Shown here piece by piece: positions 53,999 to 61,166 of a DNA stretch of 64,000 bases. A model generated the notes under the pieces. The model made no database searches. It had not been told where the DNA came from and saw nothing but the letters and a program-made list of their open reading frames with translations. Source of the DNA: an uncultured Draconibacterium sp. Its GTDB lineage: Bacteria; Bacteroidota; Bacteroidia; Bacteroidales; Prolixibacteraceae. The position numbers and the translations under genes are program-made. How positions within the stretch are numbered: the first letter of the stretch is position 1; every line of letters starts with the position of its first letter. The DNA is taken from assembly GCF_963675065.1 (NCBI RefSeq), contig NZ_OY775905.1:1500501-1564500 (forward strand). The letters run 5' to 3'.

Positions 53999-54697
53999 CT
54001 ATAACAGGATTTCTCCCATTTCTTTTTTCACCTCTTCGGTAATGATCATACCATCGAACAGGTTAACTACACGATGGGCAAACTCTGAGTCGTGCAACGA
54101 GTGAGTTACCATAACAATGGTGGTACCCTCGCGATTAAGTTCGGTGAGCAGATTCATTACTTCCAGTCCGTTTTTCGAGTCGAGGTTACCAGTGGGCTCA
54201 TCGGCAAGAATTAACTTTGGATTGGCAACCACCGCGCGTGCAATGGCAACACGCTGCTGCTGACCACCCGATAGTTGCTGCGGGAAATGTTTGGCCCGGT
54301 GTGCAATCTTCATGCGCTCCAATACTTTCTCCACCATTTCTTTGCGCTCGCGGGCTTTTAGTTTCAGATAGATCAGTGGAAGTTCCACATTTTCGTAAAC
54401 ATTCAGTTCATCAATCAGGTTAAAACTCTGAAACACAAAACCAATGTTTCCTTTGCGCAGTTGGGTGCGGTTACGTTCTTTCAGCTGCCCAACCTCTGCG
54501 TCATCGAAATAATATTCTCCGCTTGTTGGATTATCCAGTAACCCGATGATATTCATTAACGTGGATTTACCACAACCCGAAGGTCCCATAATAGCTACAA
54601 ATTCACCCTTTTTCACATGAAGGTTTACTTCATTCAATGCACTGGTTTCAACCTCTTCGGTACGAAATACTTTTGTCAGATTTTCTGTCTTTATCAT
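53999..54697 (-). CDS. ABC transporter ATPase 1 (MacB/LolD type)
   Basis: 232-aa nucleotide-binding subunit. All motifs are canonical: Walker A GPSGCGKSTL, Q-loop FVFQSFNLIDE, signature LSGGQQQRVAIARA, Walker B LILADEPTG, D-loop GNLDSK, switch His in MVTHS. It precedes the permease array by 85 bases and follows the fusion protein, the usual order in Bacteroidota macAB-like operons. Because it is the only fully canonical ATPase here, it is the natural energy source for most of the 18 permeases; this is an inference from gene content. The 147-base gap on its 5' side holds a long inverted repeat. Confidence 0.95.
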   Translation of the reverse strand: MIKTENLTKVFRTEEVETSALNEVNLHVKKGEFVAIMGPSGCGKSTLMNIIGLLDNPTSGEYYFDDAEVGQLKERNRTQLRKGNIGFVFQSFNLIDELNVYENVELPLIYLKLKARERKEMVEKVLERMKIAHRAKHFPQQLSGGQQQRVAIARAVVANPKLILADEPTGNLDSKNGLEVMNLLTELNREGTTIVMVTHSLHDSEFAHRVVNLFDGMIITEEVKKEMGEILL

Positions 54698-54728
54698 GAT
54701 ATTTTTGTTTTGTTGTATGATTCTATTT

Positions 54729-54807
54729 TGTCATTTCGACGACGCAGGAGGAGAAATCTGTTAATAAATGGTAGAGATTTCTCAGTCGTACTTCCTTCGA
54801 AATGACA
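54729..54807. repeat. 79-bp imperfect inverted repeat between ATPase and fusion-protein genes
   Basis: Outer ends TGTCATTTCGA and TCGAAATGACA are exact inverses, and the inner GGAGGAGAAATCT pairs with AGATTTCTC. Elements beginning TGTCATTTCGA are a familiar dispersed palindromic repeat in Bacteroidota. In RNA it would form a long stem that could trim expression of ATPase and permeases relative to the fusion protein. Confidence 0.75.
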
Positions 54808-54844
54808 ACTAACTTTTGCCTTTTTCCTTTCTACTTTTTCCTTT

Positions 54845-56101
54845 CTATTTAAACACAATCCGATCATTGTCGCCAAACAAATCATAGCTGGAAGTTATCA
54901 CTTTCTCGCCAGGAGTTAAACCTTCCAGCACCTCGTAATACTGTGGATTTTGTTTCCCGATGCGGATGCTGCGTTTTACAGCTTCCGTTTCGTTTTCGCT
55001 CAGCACATAAACCCACTGGCCGCCGGTGCTTTGGAAAAAACCGCCTTTTGGAATCAGCACCGCTTTTTCGGGTTGTCCCAGCTGCAATTTTGTGTGGTAT
55101 GTTTGCCCGGTACGGATGTTATCCGGCTTTGGCCCTTCAAAAATCATATCAATTTCAAACTGGCCTTCGCGCACTTCAGGATAAACCTTTTTAACGGTAA
55201 GGTTGTAATTTTCGCCACCACGATCGAATGAGGAGTTCAGTCCGCGACGTACGCGGTCGATGTAATGCTCGTCGATAAGTGCATTGATTTTAAAGTCGGT
55301 TAAAATATTCACCATCCCAATTCGCTGACCTCGCCCAATGGACTCTCCAATTTCGGCATTTAACAAGCCGAGCTGACCATCCTCCGGCGCTTTTACATTC
55401 AGGTTGTCCAGTCTTAGTCGGGCCATTTTCAGGTTATCCCTCATATTTTCGAGACTCTCGTCCATATTTTTCTTCTGGTTAGTGCGGAAAATCGAATCCT
55501 GTTCAAATTTCAAATAAGTTAATTCCTTTTCTTTTAATGTTAACTCATAATCCTCCTTTGCTTTCAGGTACTCCTCGCGGGCTATCAAATCATCTTCATA
55601 CAAAGCTTTATATTGTTTGTACTTACGCTCTGCCTGAGTTACCTGGAGATCGATTTGAAGTTTGGCCCGTTGATTACCAATCTGTTGTTGCTCAATGGCG
55701 ATTTGAGTATTCCGCAGCTCGTTGGAATGGTAGGCCATATTTGATTCGCTGTTCATGATGGTTGTATTCAGGTCGTTGTTTTTCAAGCGAAGAATAACAT
55801 CTCCTTTTTTTACCATTTCACCTTCTTCAATGAAAATCTCTTCCACTTTACCCCCTTCTTCTACATCAAGAAAAATGGTTGTAATAGGCTCCACCTGGCC
55901 AATAACGGTAATGTAGTCGTTAAACTCGCCGTCGGTAACTGTGCTAATCGTTAGCTTATCTTTCTCGGCACGAAACACCGAACCGCTGCTTCCCAATACC
56001 ACCTTATACAATAAAAAGGCAAACGCCAATCCGCCAACAATCCAAATAATGTGTTTGGCTTTTAAGCCTTTTTTCTTTTCAATTTTTTTATCCATTCCCA
56101 T
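54845..56101 (-). CDS. HlyD/MacA-type membrane fusion protein
   Basis: 418-aa periplasmic adaptor that links the inner-membrane ABC permease to the outer-membrane factor. One TM anchor near the N-terminus (HIIWIVGGLAFAFLLYKVVL), then a biotinyl-lipoyl half (TVIGQVEPITTIFLDVEEGG ... EGEMVKKGDVILRL), a long alpha-helical coiled-coil hairpin (about residues 110-235), the second lipoyl half (NVKAPEDGQLG), a beta-barrel and a membrane-proximal domain ending SSYDLFGDNDRIVF. Met3 is an alternative start. It is the only adaptor in the window, so all permeases that work in a tripartite pump would have to share it. Confidence 0.93.
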   Translation of the reverse strand: MGMDKKIEKKKGLKAKHIIWIVGGLAFAFLLYKVVLGSSGSVFRAEKDKLTISTVTDGEFNDYITVIGQVEPITTIFLDVEEGGKVEEIFIEEGEMVKKGDVILRLKNNDLNTTIMNSESNMAYHSNELRNTQIAIEQQQIGNQRAKLQIDLQVTQAERKYKQYKALYEDDLIAREEYLKAKEDYELTLKEKELTYLKFEQDSIFRTNQKKNMDESLENMRDNLKMARLRLDNLNVKAPEDGQLGLLNAEIGESIGRGQRIGMVNILTDFKINALIDEHYIDRVRRGLNSSFDRGGENYNLTVKKVYPEVREGQFEIDMIFEGPKPDNIRTGQTYHTKLQLGQPEKAVLIPKGGFFQSTGGQWVYVLSENETEAVKRSIRIGKQNPQYYEVLEGLTPGEKVITSSYDLFGDNDRIVFK

Positions 56102-56238
56102 AATCTACCTGCTTTGAGCATGGAGCAGAGGGCAAAGCGCCGTGCATCCTATGATATGTTTTATATTATTTCAATTATTTAGTCACTGGTCATTCCCAGG
56201 GTCTAACGATTTTTCAATCTTTGCCCTCTGAATACTGC

Positions 56239-57597
56239 CTATTGCGACTGCAAACTTTCCTCCGTTTCCCAAAACCGTTGTCCTCTGTAAAAATGCAGTA
56301 CTTTCATTTTTATCTCCCACTGCGTGCGCGAGCGTAAAACCGAACTCTGTGTATTTGCCAAGCGGTTTTTAGCAATGTAATAATCGTTGATATCAATTAA
56401 TCCCTGGTCGAATTTCTTTTCAGCAGCCTCAAAGGCCAACTGGTCAACCTCGGTACGTTTTACATACTGACTGTGTTCTTTGTACAAAGCCTCCAGCTCG
56501 GTAAGATTGTTTACCATATCGAAAAACAGTTTTTGCCTTTCACTGTCTAGGTTATTTTTTGCCCGTTGCAGCTCCAGTTTTGCCTTTTTCACCTCGGAAC
56601 GATTACTCCAACGGCTAAAAACCGGGATACTTAGCGAAGCTCCCAGATACTTGCCTTTGTTGTTTTTCCACTGATCGGCAAAAGCCACTGTATTTCCTTC
56701 ACCATCAGTATTGGTTTCGTAAAAACCTGTACCAATCGAGCCACTGGCATAAATTGATGGATATAGTGCCGAGCGACTCAAAGCAAGGCCTTTTTCGGTG
56801 GCTTTTACATTGGCTTCAATCGATTGGAAATAAGGCGACCAACTGGTGTATTGCTCAAAAAGCTGTTGCGGCTGGGCTACTTTTTCATTAATTACCACCG
56901 ATGATTCATCCACCAGTTGCATTTCCTCAGCAGAAACAAGATTCATCAACTGTTTTAGTTTTAAAGTGGCTGTCTTCACGGTGTTTTCAATCTGAATTTT
57001 GTTGAGTTCTTCGAGTTCCAGATTAGCCCGCATGTCCAGTAAGTCGGTTTTGGCTTTTAAACCCACTTCCACTTTCTTTTCTGTTGTTTTCAAACTTAGC
57101 TTCGAGGCTTCTACCTGCTCGTTGGCAATTTCCAGCATTCCTTTGTAATAAACCACATCGAAAAAGGCCACCATCACGTTAAAAGCCAAATCATCGGTTG
57201 CGTTTAAACGATTGTATTCTGAGGCCTGCTTTCTGAATTGCTGATATTTTATCCGGTTCTGAATACGAAATCCATCAAAAACAACGATGGACGACCCTAA
57301 ATCGAAGCTACTGGAAAAAAACTTGGTATTGATATAATCGTTGGTATTCGGATCCGCCGAACGACCAAAATTAAAACCACCGCCGGTTGTAGCCTCAATA
57401 CCGGGCAACATGTTGCGCTTGGCTTGCTGCGCCTCTTCCAGCGACAGTTTTTCAAGAATCTCGTACTCTTTTAAATTGATGTTGTTTTCAATGGCATAAG
57501 AAATACATTGGTTCAGGCTCCATTTTTGCTGAGCCTGAACCGTATTTCCAATTATTAAATACAAAACTATAATGAGAAGTATCCGTTTCTTAATCAT
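56239..57597 (-). CDS. TolC-type outer-membrane factor
   Basis: 452 aa from the start at 57597, chosen because it gives a clean signal peptide (MIKKRILLIIVLYLIIGNTV, cut after QAQ). A longer frame to 57642 would run through the sigma-54 promoter. Two OEP (TolC) repeats follow: long amphipathic helices with LNQCISYAIENNINLKEYE near the start, FNFGRSADPNTNDYIN as the first beta region, and a second repeat from about residue 230 with LGASLSIPVFSRWSNRSEVK. It forms the outer-membrane exit duct. It is the first gene of the minus-strand cluster and probably defines its main promoter. The 137-base gap to the fusion protein shows no terminator. Confidence 0.93.
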   Translation of the reverse strand: MIKKRILLIIVLYLIIGNTVQAQQKWSLNQCISYAIENNINLKEYEILEKLSLEEAQQAKRNMLPGIEATTGGGFNFGRSADPNTNDYINTKFFSSSFDLGSSIVVFDGFRIQNRIKYQQFRKQASEYNRLNATDDLAFNVMVAFFDVVYYKGMLEIANEQVEASKLSLKTTEKKVEVGLKAKTDLLDMRANLELEELNKIQIENTVKTATLKLKQLMNLVSAEEMQLVDESSVVINEKVAQPQQLFEQYTSWSPYFQSIEANVKATEKGLALSRSALYPSIYASGSIGTGFYETNTDGEGNTVAFADQWKNNKGKYLGASLSIPVFSRWSNRSEVKKAKLELQRAKNNLDSERQKLFFDMVNNLTELEALYKEHSQYVKRTEVDQLAFEAAEKKFDQGLIDINDYYIAKNRLANTQSSVLRSRTQWEIKMKVLHFYRGQRFWETEESLQSQ

Positions 57598-57623
57598 CGT
57601 ATAAAAATTGTTTTCACTATCCG

Positions 57624-57639
57624 TGCCATTATAATGCCA
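57624..57639 (-). promoter_or_regulatory. Sigma-54 (-24/-12) promoter of the exporter cluster
   Basis: The minus strand reads TGGCATTATAATGGCA, against the consensus TGGCAC-R-N4-TTGCW: the -24 GG and -12 GC are both present at the right spacing, and three other positions differ. The start codon of the outer-membrane factor lies about 27 bases downstream of the element. The divergent neighbour is an NtrC-type sigma-54 activator, which makes the match much more credible. Confidence 0.65.
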
Positions 57640-57693
57640 CAAACCCGACTCCCTGACTTAGTGCAACTTACCAATTCCACCCACTTTTAATCG

Positions 57694-57731
57694 TTAAAAA
57701 TATTTACAGAATATTGTAAAATATTTTTACA
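57694..57731. promoter_or_regulatory. Candidate upstream activator site (palindromes)
   Basis: TGTAAAATATTTTTACA (57715-57731) is an exact inverted repeat (TGTAAAA-N3-TTTTACA). A related half, TTAAAAATATTTACA, lies just to its left and makes a larger inverted pair around AATAT. It stands about 75-90 bases upstream of the sigma-54 element, the right distance for NtrC-type activator binding. Confidence 0.5.
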
Positions 57732-57736
57732 GTTGA

Positions 57737-57767
57737 TTGGAATTGGTTTGGGCTTAGTCTAATTTTG
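57737..57767 (+). promoter_or_regulatory. Candidate primary-sigma promoter of the regulator/kinase pair
   Basis: TTG (57737-57739), 20 bases, then TAATTTTG (57760-57767) fit the Bacteroidota -33/-7 consensus. The activator ATG is at 57889; the leader contains the CTCCC-TAAA-GGGAG hairpin at 57800-57813. Confidence 0.5.
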
Positions 57768-57850
57768 GATTACAATCATACCGCCTTTCCACCCTCTGAC
57801 TCCCTAAAGGGAGAACCAGGAAAGGCTTGTTTCAATTGAAATACCAACAA

Positions 57851-57879
57851 AGTCCCCTTTAGGGGATTTAGGGGTAAAA
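57851..57879. repeat. Inverted end of the MITE-like repeat upstream of the activator gene
   Basis: AGTCCCCTTTAGGGGATTTA followed by GGGGTAAAA is the reverse complement of the left end of the repeats at 15840 and 19613. It lies ten bases before the activator start and would form a hairpin over the ribosome-binding region. Confidence 0.5.
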
Positions 57880-57888
57880 ATAAAACTC

Positions 57889-59253
57889 ATGCCAAAAGGA
57901 AACATCTTAATAGTTGACGACAACAAAAGTATTATCAGCACCCTGGAGATTTTGCTGGGGCAGGAATTTGATGTCGTGAAAGGGATTACCAATCCAAACC
58001 TCATTCCCAATGAACTGAGAACCGGCGACTACAACGTTGTAATTCTCGACATGAATTTTCAGGCCGGAATAAACACCGGAAACGAAGGTTTGTACTGGCT
58101 TGAACAGATAGAAAAGAGTTATCCCAATATCTCGGTGGTGTTGATTACTGCCTACAGCGAAGTGGAGCTGGCTGTAAAAGCACTGAAACAGGGTGCCACC
58201 GATTTCGTTCCAAAACCCTGGGACAACAGCAAACTGCTGGCTACGATTAAAGCTGCCGTTCAACTTAATTTCTCGAAAACTGAAGTTGGAAAACTGAGGC
58301 AAAAAGAAGCCGGGTTAAAACAGGAATTGAACCGTGATCAGAAATTTATTATTGGCTCGTCGCCACAACTTACACAGGTGATGAACATGGTGCGTAAAGT
58401 CGCAAAAACCAATGCCAATATTCTGATTACCGGAGAAAACGGAACGGGAAAAGAACTGATTGCCCGCGAAATACACCGCCTTTCGCAACGTCGCAACGAA
58501 GTGATGGTGAGTGTTGACATGGGCGCCATAAGCGAAACACTTTTTGAAAGCGAACTTTTTGGCCACGTAAAAGGGGCTTTTACCGACGCCCGCGAGAACC
58601 GCGCCGGCAAATTTGAAACGGCCCACAAGGGAACACTGTTTCTCGACGAAATTGGGAACCTATCCTTTCATTTGCAAGCCAAGTTATTAGCTGCCATTCA
58701 AAACCGTGAGTTTATGCGATTGGGCTCCGACAAACCGATTCCGGTTGATATACGGCTGGTTTGTGCCACCAATAAAAAACTGGAGAATATGGTAGTTGAA
58801 GGTTTGTTTCGCGAAGATTTGTTGTACCGTATTAACACCATTCAAATAGAAGTTCCTCCGCTGCGCGAAAGAGGCGATGACATTATTGTTCTGGCCGATT
58901 TTTTCCTGAAGAAATTTGCTTCGAAATACGAAAAACACGGATTAAAAATTAATCAGCCTGCCCAGGAAAAGCTGCTGAAATACAACTGGCCCGGCAATAT
59001 TCGCGAACTGCAACACACCATCGAAAAGGCCGTAATTTTAAGTGATTCCCTGGTGTTAAAACCGGAAGATTTTTTCTTTAAACAAGTATTTGCATCGAAA
59101 TTTGAAGATGAACTGCTGACCATCGAAGAGATGGAGAAACGTATGATCGTTTCGGCCATCGATAAAAATGCAGGAAACATGAGTCTGGCTGCCGATAAAC
59201 TGGGAATTACACGCCAAACACTGTACAACAAAATAAAAAAATACGGGCTATGA
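57889..59253 (+). CDS. NtrC-type sigma-54 response regulator
   Basis: 454 aa. Receiver domain with acidic pocket (VDDNKS), phosphoacceptor Asp54 (VVILDMNF), TAYS and Lys109 (VPKPWD). AAA+ domain with Walker A GENGTGKE (182-189), the sigma-54-contact loop GAFTDA (229-234, a common variant of GAFTGA) and Walker B TLFLDEIG (249-256); then a Fis-type helix-turn-helix at the C-terminus (MSLAADKLGITRQTLYNKIK). It is paired with the following kinase by a 4-base ATGA overlap. Divergence from the exporter cluster, which has a sigma-54-like promoter, points to that cluster as its target. Domain assignment is secure; the target is inferred. Confidence 0.95.
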   Translation: MPKGNILIVDDNKSIISTLEILLGQEFDVVKGITNPNLIPNELRTGDYNVVILDMNFQAGINTGNEGLYWLEQIEKSYPNISVVLITAYSEVELAVKALKQGATDFVPKPWDNSKLLATIKAAVQLNFSKTEVGKLRQKEAGLKQELNRDQKFIIGSSPQLTQVMNMVRKVAKTNANILITGENGTGKELIAREIHRLSQRRNEVMVSVDMGAISETLFESELFGHVKGAFTDARENRAGKFETAHKGTLFLDEIGNLSFHLQAKLLAAIQNREFMRLGSDKPIPVDIRLVCATNKKLENMVVEGLFREDLLYRINTIQIEVPPLRERGDDIIVLADFFLKKFASKYEKHGLKINQPAQEKLLKYNWPGNIRELQHTIEKAVILSDSLVLKPEDFFFKQVFASKFEDELLTIEEMEKRMIVSAIDKNAGNMSLAADKLGITRQTLYNKIKKYGL

Positions 59254-60602
59254 TCAGTAAAAACTTATATTTTAAAATCCTGGTCAGAGTCTTGCTTTTA
59301 CTGGCCGGTGCCCTGTTTCTTGGGTGGCTAATCTTCGATCAAAAGGCTTATGTTTTTGCCATCATTCCTTCCTTGTTTATTTTGGGAGTTACCATTAACC
59401 TCATCTATTTTTTGAACCGCATTAACCGCCGGATATTTTACTTTTTCGATGCTATTCGAAACGAAGACTCAACCTTGCGTTTTCCCAATAACATCAACAA
59501 TAAAACGATTAACGACCTCAACCAAAGCCTGCAAAAAGTAAACGCCCAGATTCAGCAAATTTACCTGGATAACCAAAAGCAGGAACAATATTTTCAGGCC
59601 CTGCTGGAGCATGCTGCCACCGGGATGTTTACCTTCAATAAAAAAGGTTTTATTCTGCATTCAAATAAACTTTCCAAACAACTTTTTGAAGTGGATGTGC
59701 TTACGCATATTAACCAGTTGGAACGAATTGATCCCAAACTTTTTCAAACCATAAAAGAGATACAACCGACGGAGCAGCGACTAATTACACTTCATCTTAA
59801 AACCGGAATTATTCAGTTACTCATCAAGTCGAATTCATTTATTTCTGACAAAGATGAGTTGATGCTTATTTCGGTGCACGACATTAAAAACCAGCTGGAT
59901 GAAAAGGAGTTGGATTCGTGGCGGAAACTGATACGGGTAATGATGCACGAGATCATGAACTCAATCACCCCGGTAACCTCGTTATCAGAAAGTCTGGCCG
60001 GATATTTCTACAAAAACGGGGCAATGGTATCGCCTGAAGATATTAATACTAAAACGATTGAGACAACCATTCGCGGGCTGGAAGTTATTCGCGAACAAGG
60101 TAAGGGCCTGATCAATTTTGTGGATTCGTACCGCAAGATCACGCGGCTTCCAGCTCCTGAAAAGAAAGTCTTCCAGGTGAAAAACCTGATCGATCATATT
60201 CGTATTTTATCCTCTTCGTTTGAGAATGCCGAGCATGTTGAATTATCGTGCAGTGTTACGCCTGAACAACTCGAGTTACATGCCGATGAAAAGCAGATTT
60301 CGCAGGTACTCATTAACCTGGTAAAAAATGCCTATCAGGCCAACGATAGTAATACAACTGCAAAAATCAGGATCAAAGCCACGGTGAACGAAGCGGGACA
60401 CCCAACCATTTCGGTTATCGACAACGGCCCCGGAATTTCGGATGAATTAATGGACAAAATTTTTGTTCCGTTTTTTACCACCAAAGAAAATGGTTCAGGA
60501 ATCGGACTCAGTATTTCGCGCCAGATTATGCAATTGCACGGCGGAAGTCTGAAAATGAGCTCCGTTCCCGGAAAATATACTTCGGCAGTTTTAGTATTTT
60601 AA
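59250..60602 (+). CDS. NtrY-like sensor histidine kinase
   Basis: 450 aa. Two closely spaced TM helices (about 9-28 and 34-55) with almost no periplasmic loop, suggesting that it senses in the membrane or through a partner rather than by a periplasmic domain. A linker helix (HAMP-like position, 60-110) leads to a PAS-like domain (112-215), then the phosphoacceptor His233 (MMHEIMNSITP), N box NLVKNAYQAN, G1 DNGPGIS, F box FVPFFTTKE and G2 GSGIGLSIS. It is translationally coupled to the response regulator and is the obvious cognate kinase. Envelope stress or an accumulated export substrate are possible signals. Confidence 0.93.
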   Translation: MISKNLYFKILVRVLLLLAGALFLGWLIFDQKAYVFAIIPSLFILGVTINLIYFLNRINRRIFYFFDAIRNEDSTLRFPNNINNKTINDLNQSLQKVNAQIQQIYLDNQKQEQYFQALLEHAATGMFTFNKKGFILHSNKLSKQLFEVDVLTHINQLERIDPKLFQTIKEIQPTEQRLITLHLKTGIIQLLIKSNSFISDKDELMLISVHDIKNQLDEKELDSWRKLIRVMMHEIMNSITPVTSLSESLAGYFYKNGAMVSPEDINTKTIETTIRGLEVIREQGKGLINFVDSYRKITRLPAPEKKVFQVKNLIDHIRILSSSFENAEHVELSCSVTPEQLELHADEKQISQVLINLVKNAYQANDSNTTAKIRIKATVNEAGHPTISVIDNGPGISDELMDKIFVPFFTTKENGSGIGLSISRQIMQLHGGSLKMSSVPGKYTSAVLVF

Positions 60603-60617
60603 TCCGAAAAAAGCCTT

Positions 60618-61028
60618 CTATTTCCTGCTGATGAAACGATCAACTGAAATTTTACCACTACCCGAAAGCAATAAAACAACATAACTTACCAGGTAGAATA
60701 AAGCCATTTCTTTGCGACCAAATGGATCGGCACCATGAACGATAAACGCAGCAACAGCCATGGTAACAATTAATGGAATTACGGCCAGACGAGTTCCCAA
60801 TCCAAGCATTACAAGAATGGAGCAGAAAAATTCAGCGAAAACAGCCAGTACCAGTGAAACTTCAGCCCCCAATCCAAGCGGATCGCCAAACTGCATTTCA
60901 CCGGCTAAAAGGCGCTGTAATTTTGGGAATCCGTGAGTTAGCATAAAACCACCCGATGCCAAACGCAGCAGCAACAGTGATAAATGAACACTGGTATTGT
61001 TTAATTTTGTTCGAAATAACTGATTCAT
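60618..61028 (-). CDS. DoxX family membrane protein
   Basis: 136 aa with four predicted TM helices (about 16-34, 55-75, 80-98, 105-125) and the DoxX start signature LLLLRLASGGFMLTHGFPKL. DoxX proteins are small inner-membrane proteins of broad and mostly unproven function, some linked to thiol or quinone redox. It is convergent with the kinase (15-base gap) and unrelated to the exporter. A terminator upstream separates it from the glycosidase operon, so it should have its own promoter in 61029-61103, where none was recognised. Confidence 0.9.
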   Translation of the reverse strand: MNQLFRTKLNNTSVHLSLLLLRLASGGFMLTHGFPKLQRLLAGEMQFGDPLGLGAEVSLVLAVFAEFFCSILVMLGLGTRLAVIPLIVTMAVAAFIVHGADPFGRKEMALFYLVSYVVLLLSGSGKISVDRFISRK

Positions 61029-61104
61029 AGCTTCTGTTTTTTTATTTTACACCAAAACAACCACACTTTAAAATTGTTGGCATCACCTTTCGAAATTACA
61101 ATTA

Positions 61105-61138
61105 AAAAGCCCGATAACCACAAGGTTATCAGGCTTTT
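61105..61138 (-). terminator. Intrinsic terminator after the GH127-like gene
   Basis: AAAAGCC and GATAACC pair with GGTTATC and GGCTTTT over an ACAA loop with one bulged base on each side. It lies 29 bases past the stop of the glycosidase gene. Confidence 0.8.
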
Positions 61139-61166
61139 CAACTTGATATAAATCAACTCTTTCTTC

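Noticed and set aside
57622..57637. Alternative sigma-54 match TGGCAC-GGATA-GTGAA starting at 57627 on the minus strand
   Set aside because: The -12 GC is missing and the start site would fall almost on the start codon; the overlapping element at 57624-57639 is better.
57598..57642. Longer start for the outer-membrane factor at 57642
   Set aside because: It would put 15 non-hydrophobic residues before a good signal peptide and would overlap the sigma-54 element; the ATG at 57597 is preferred.
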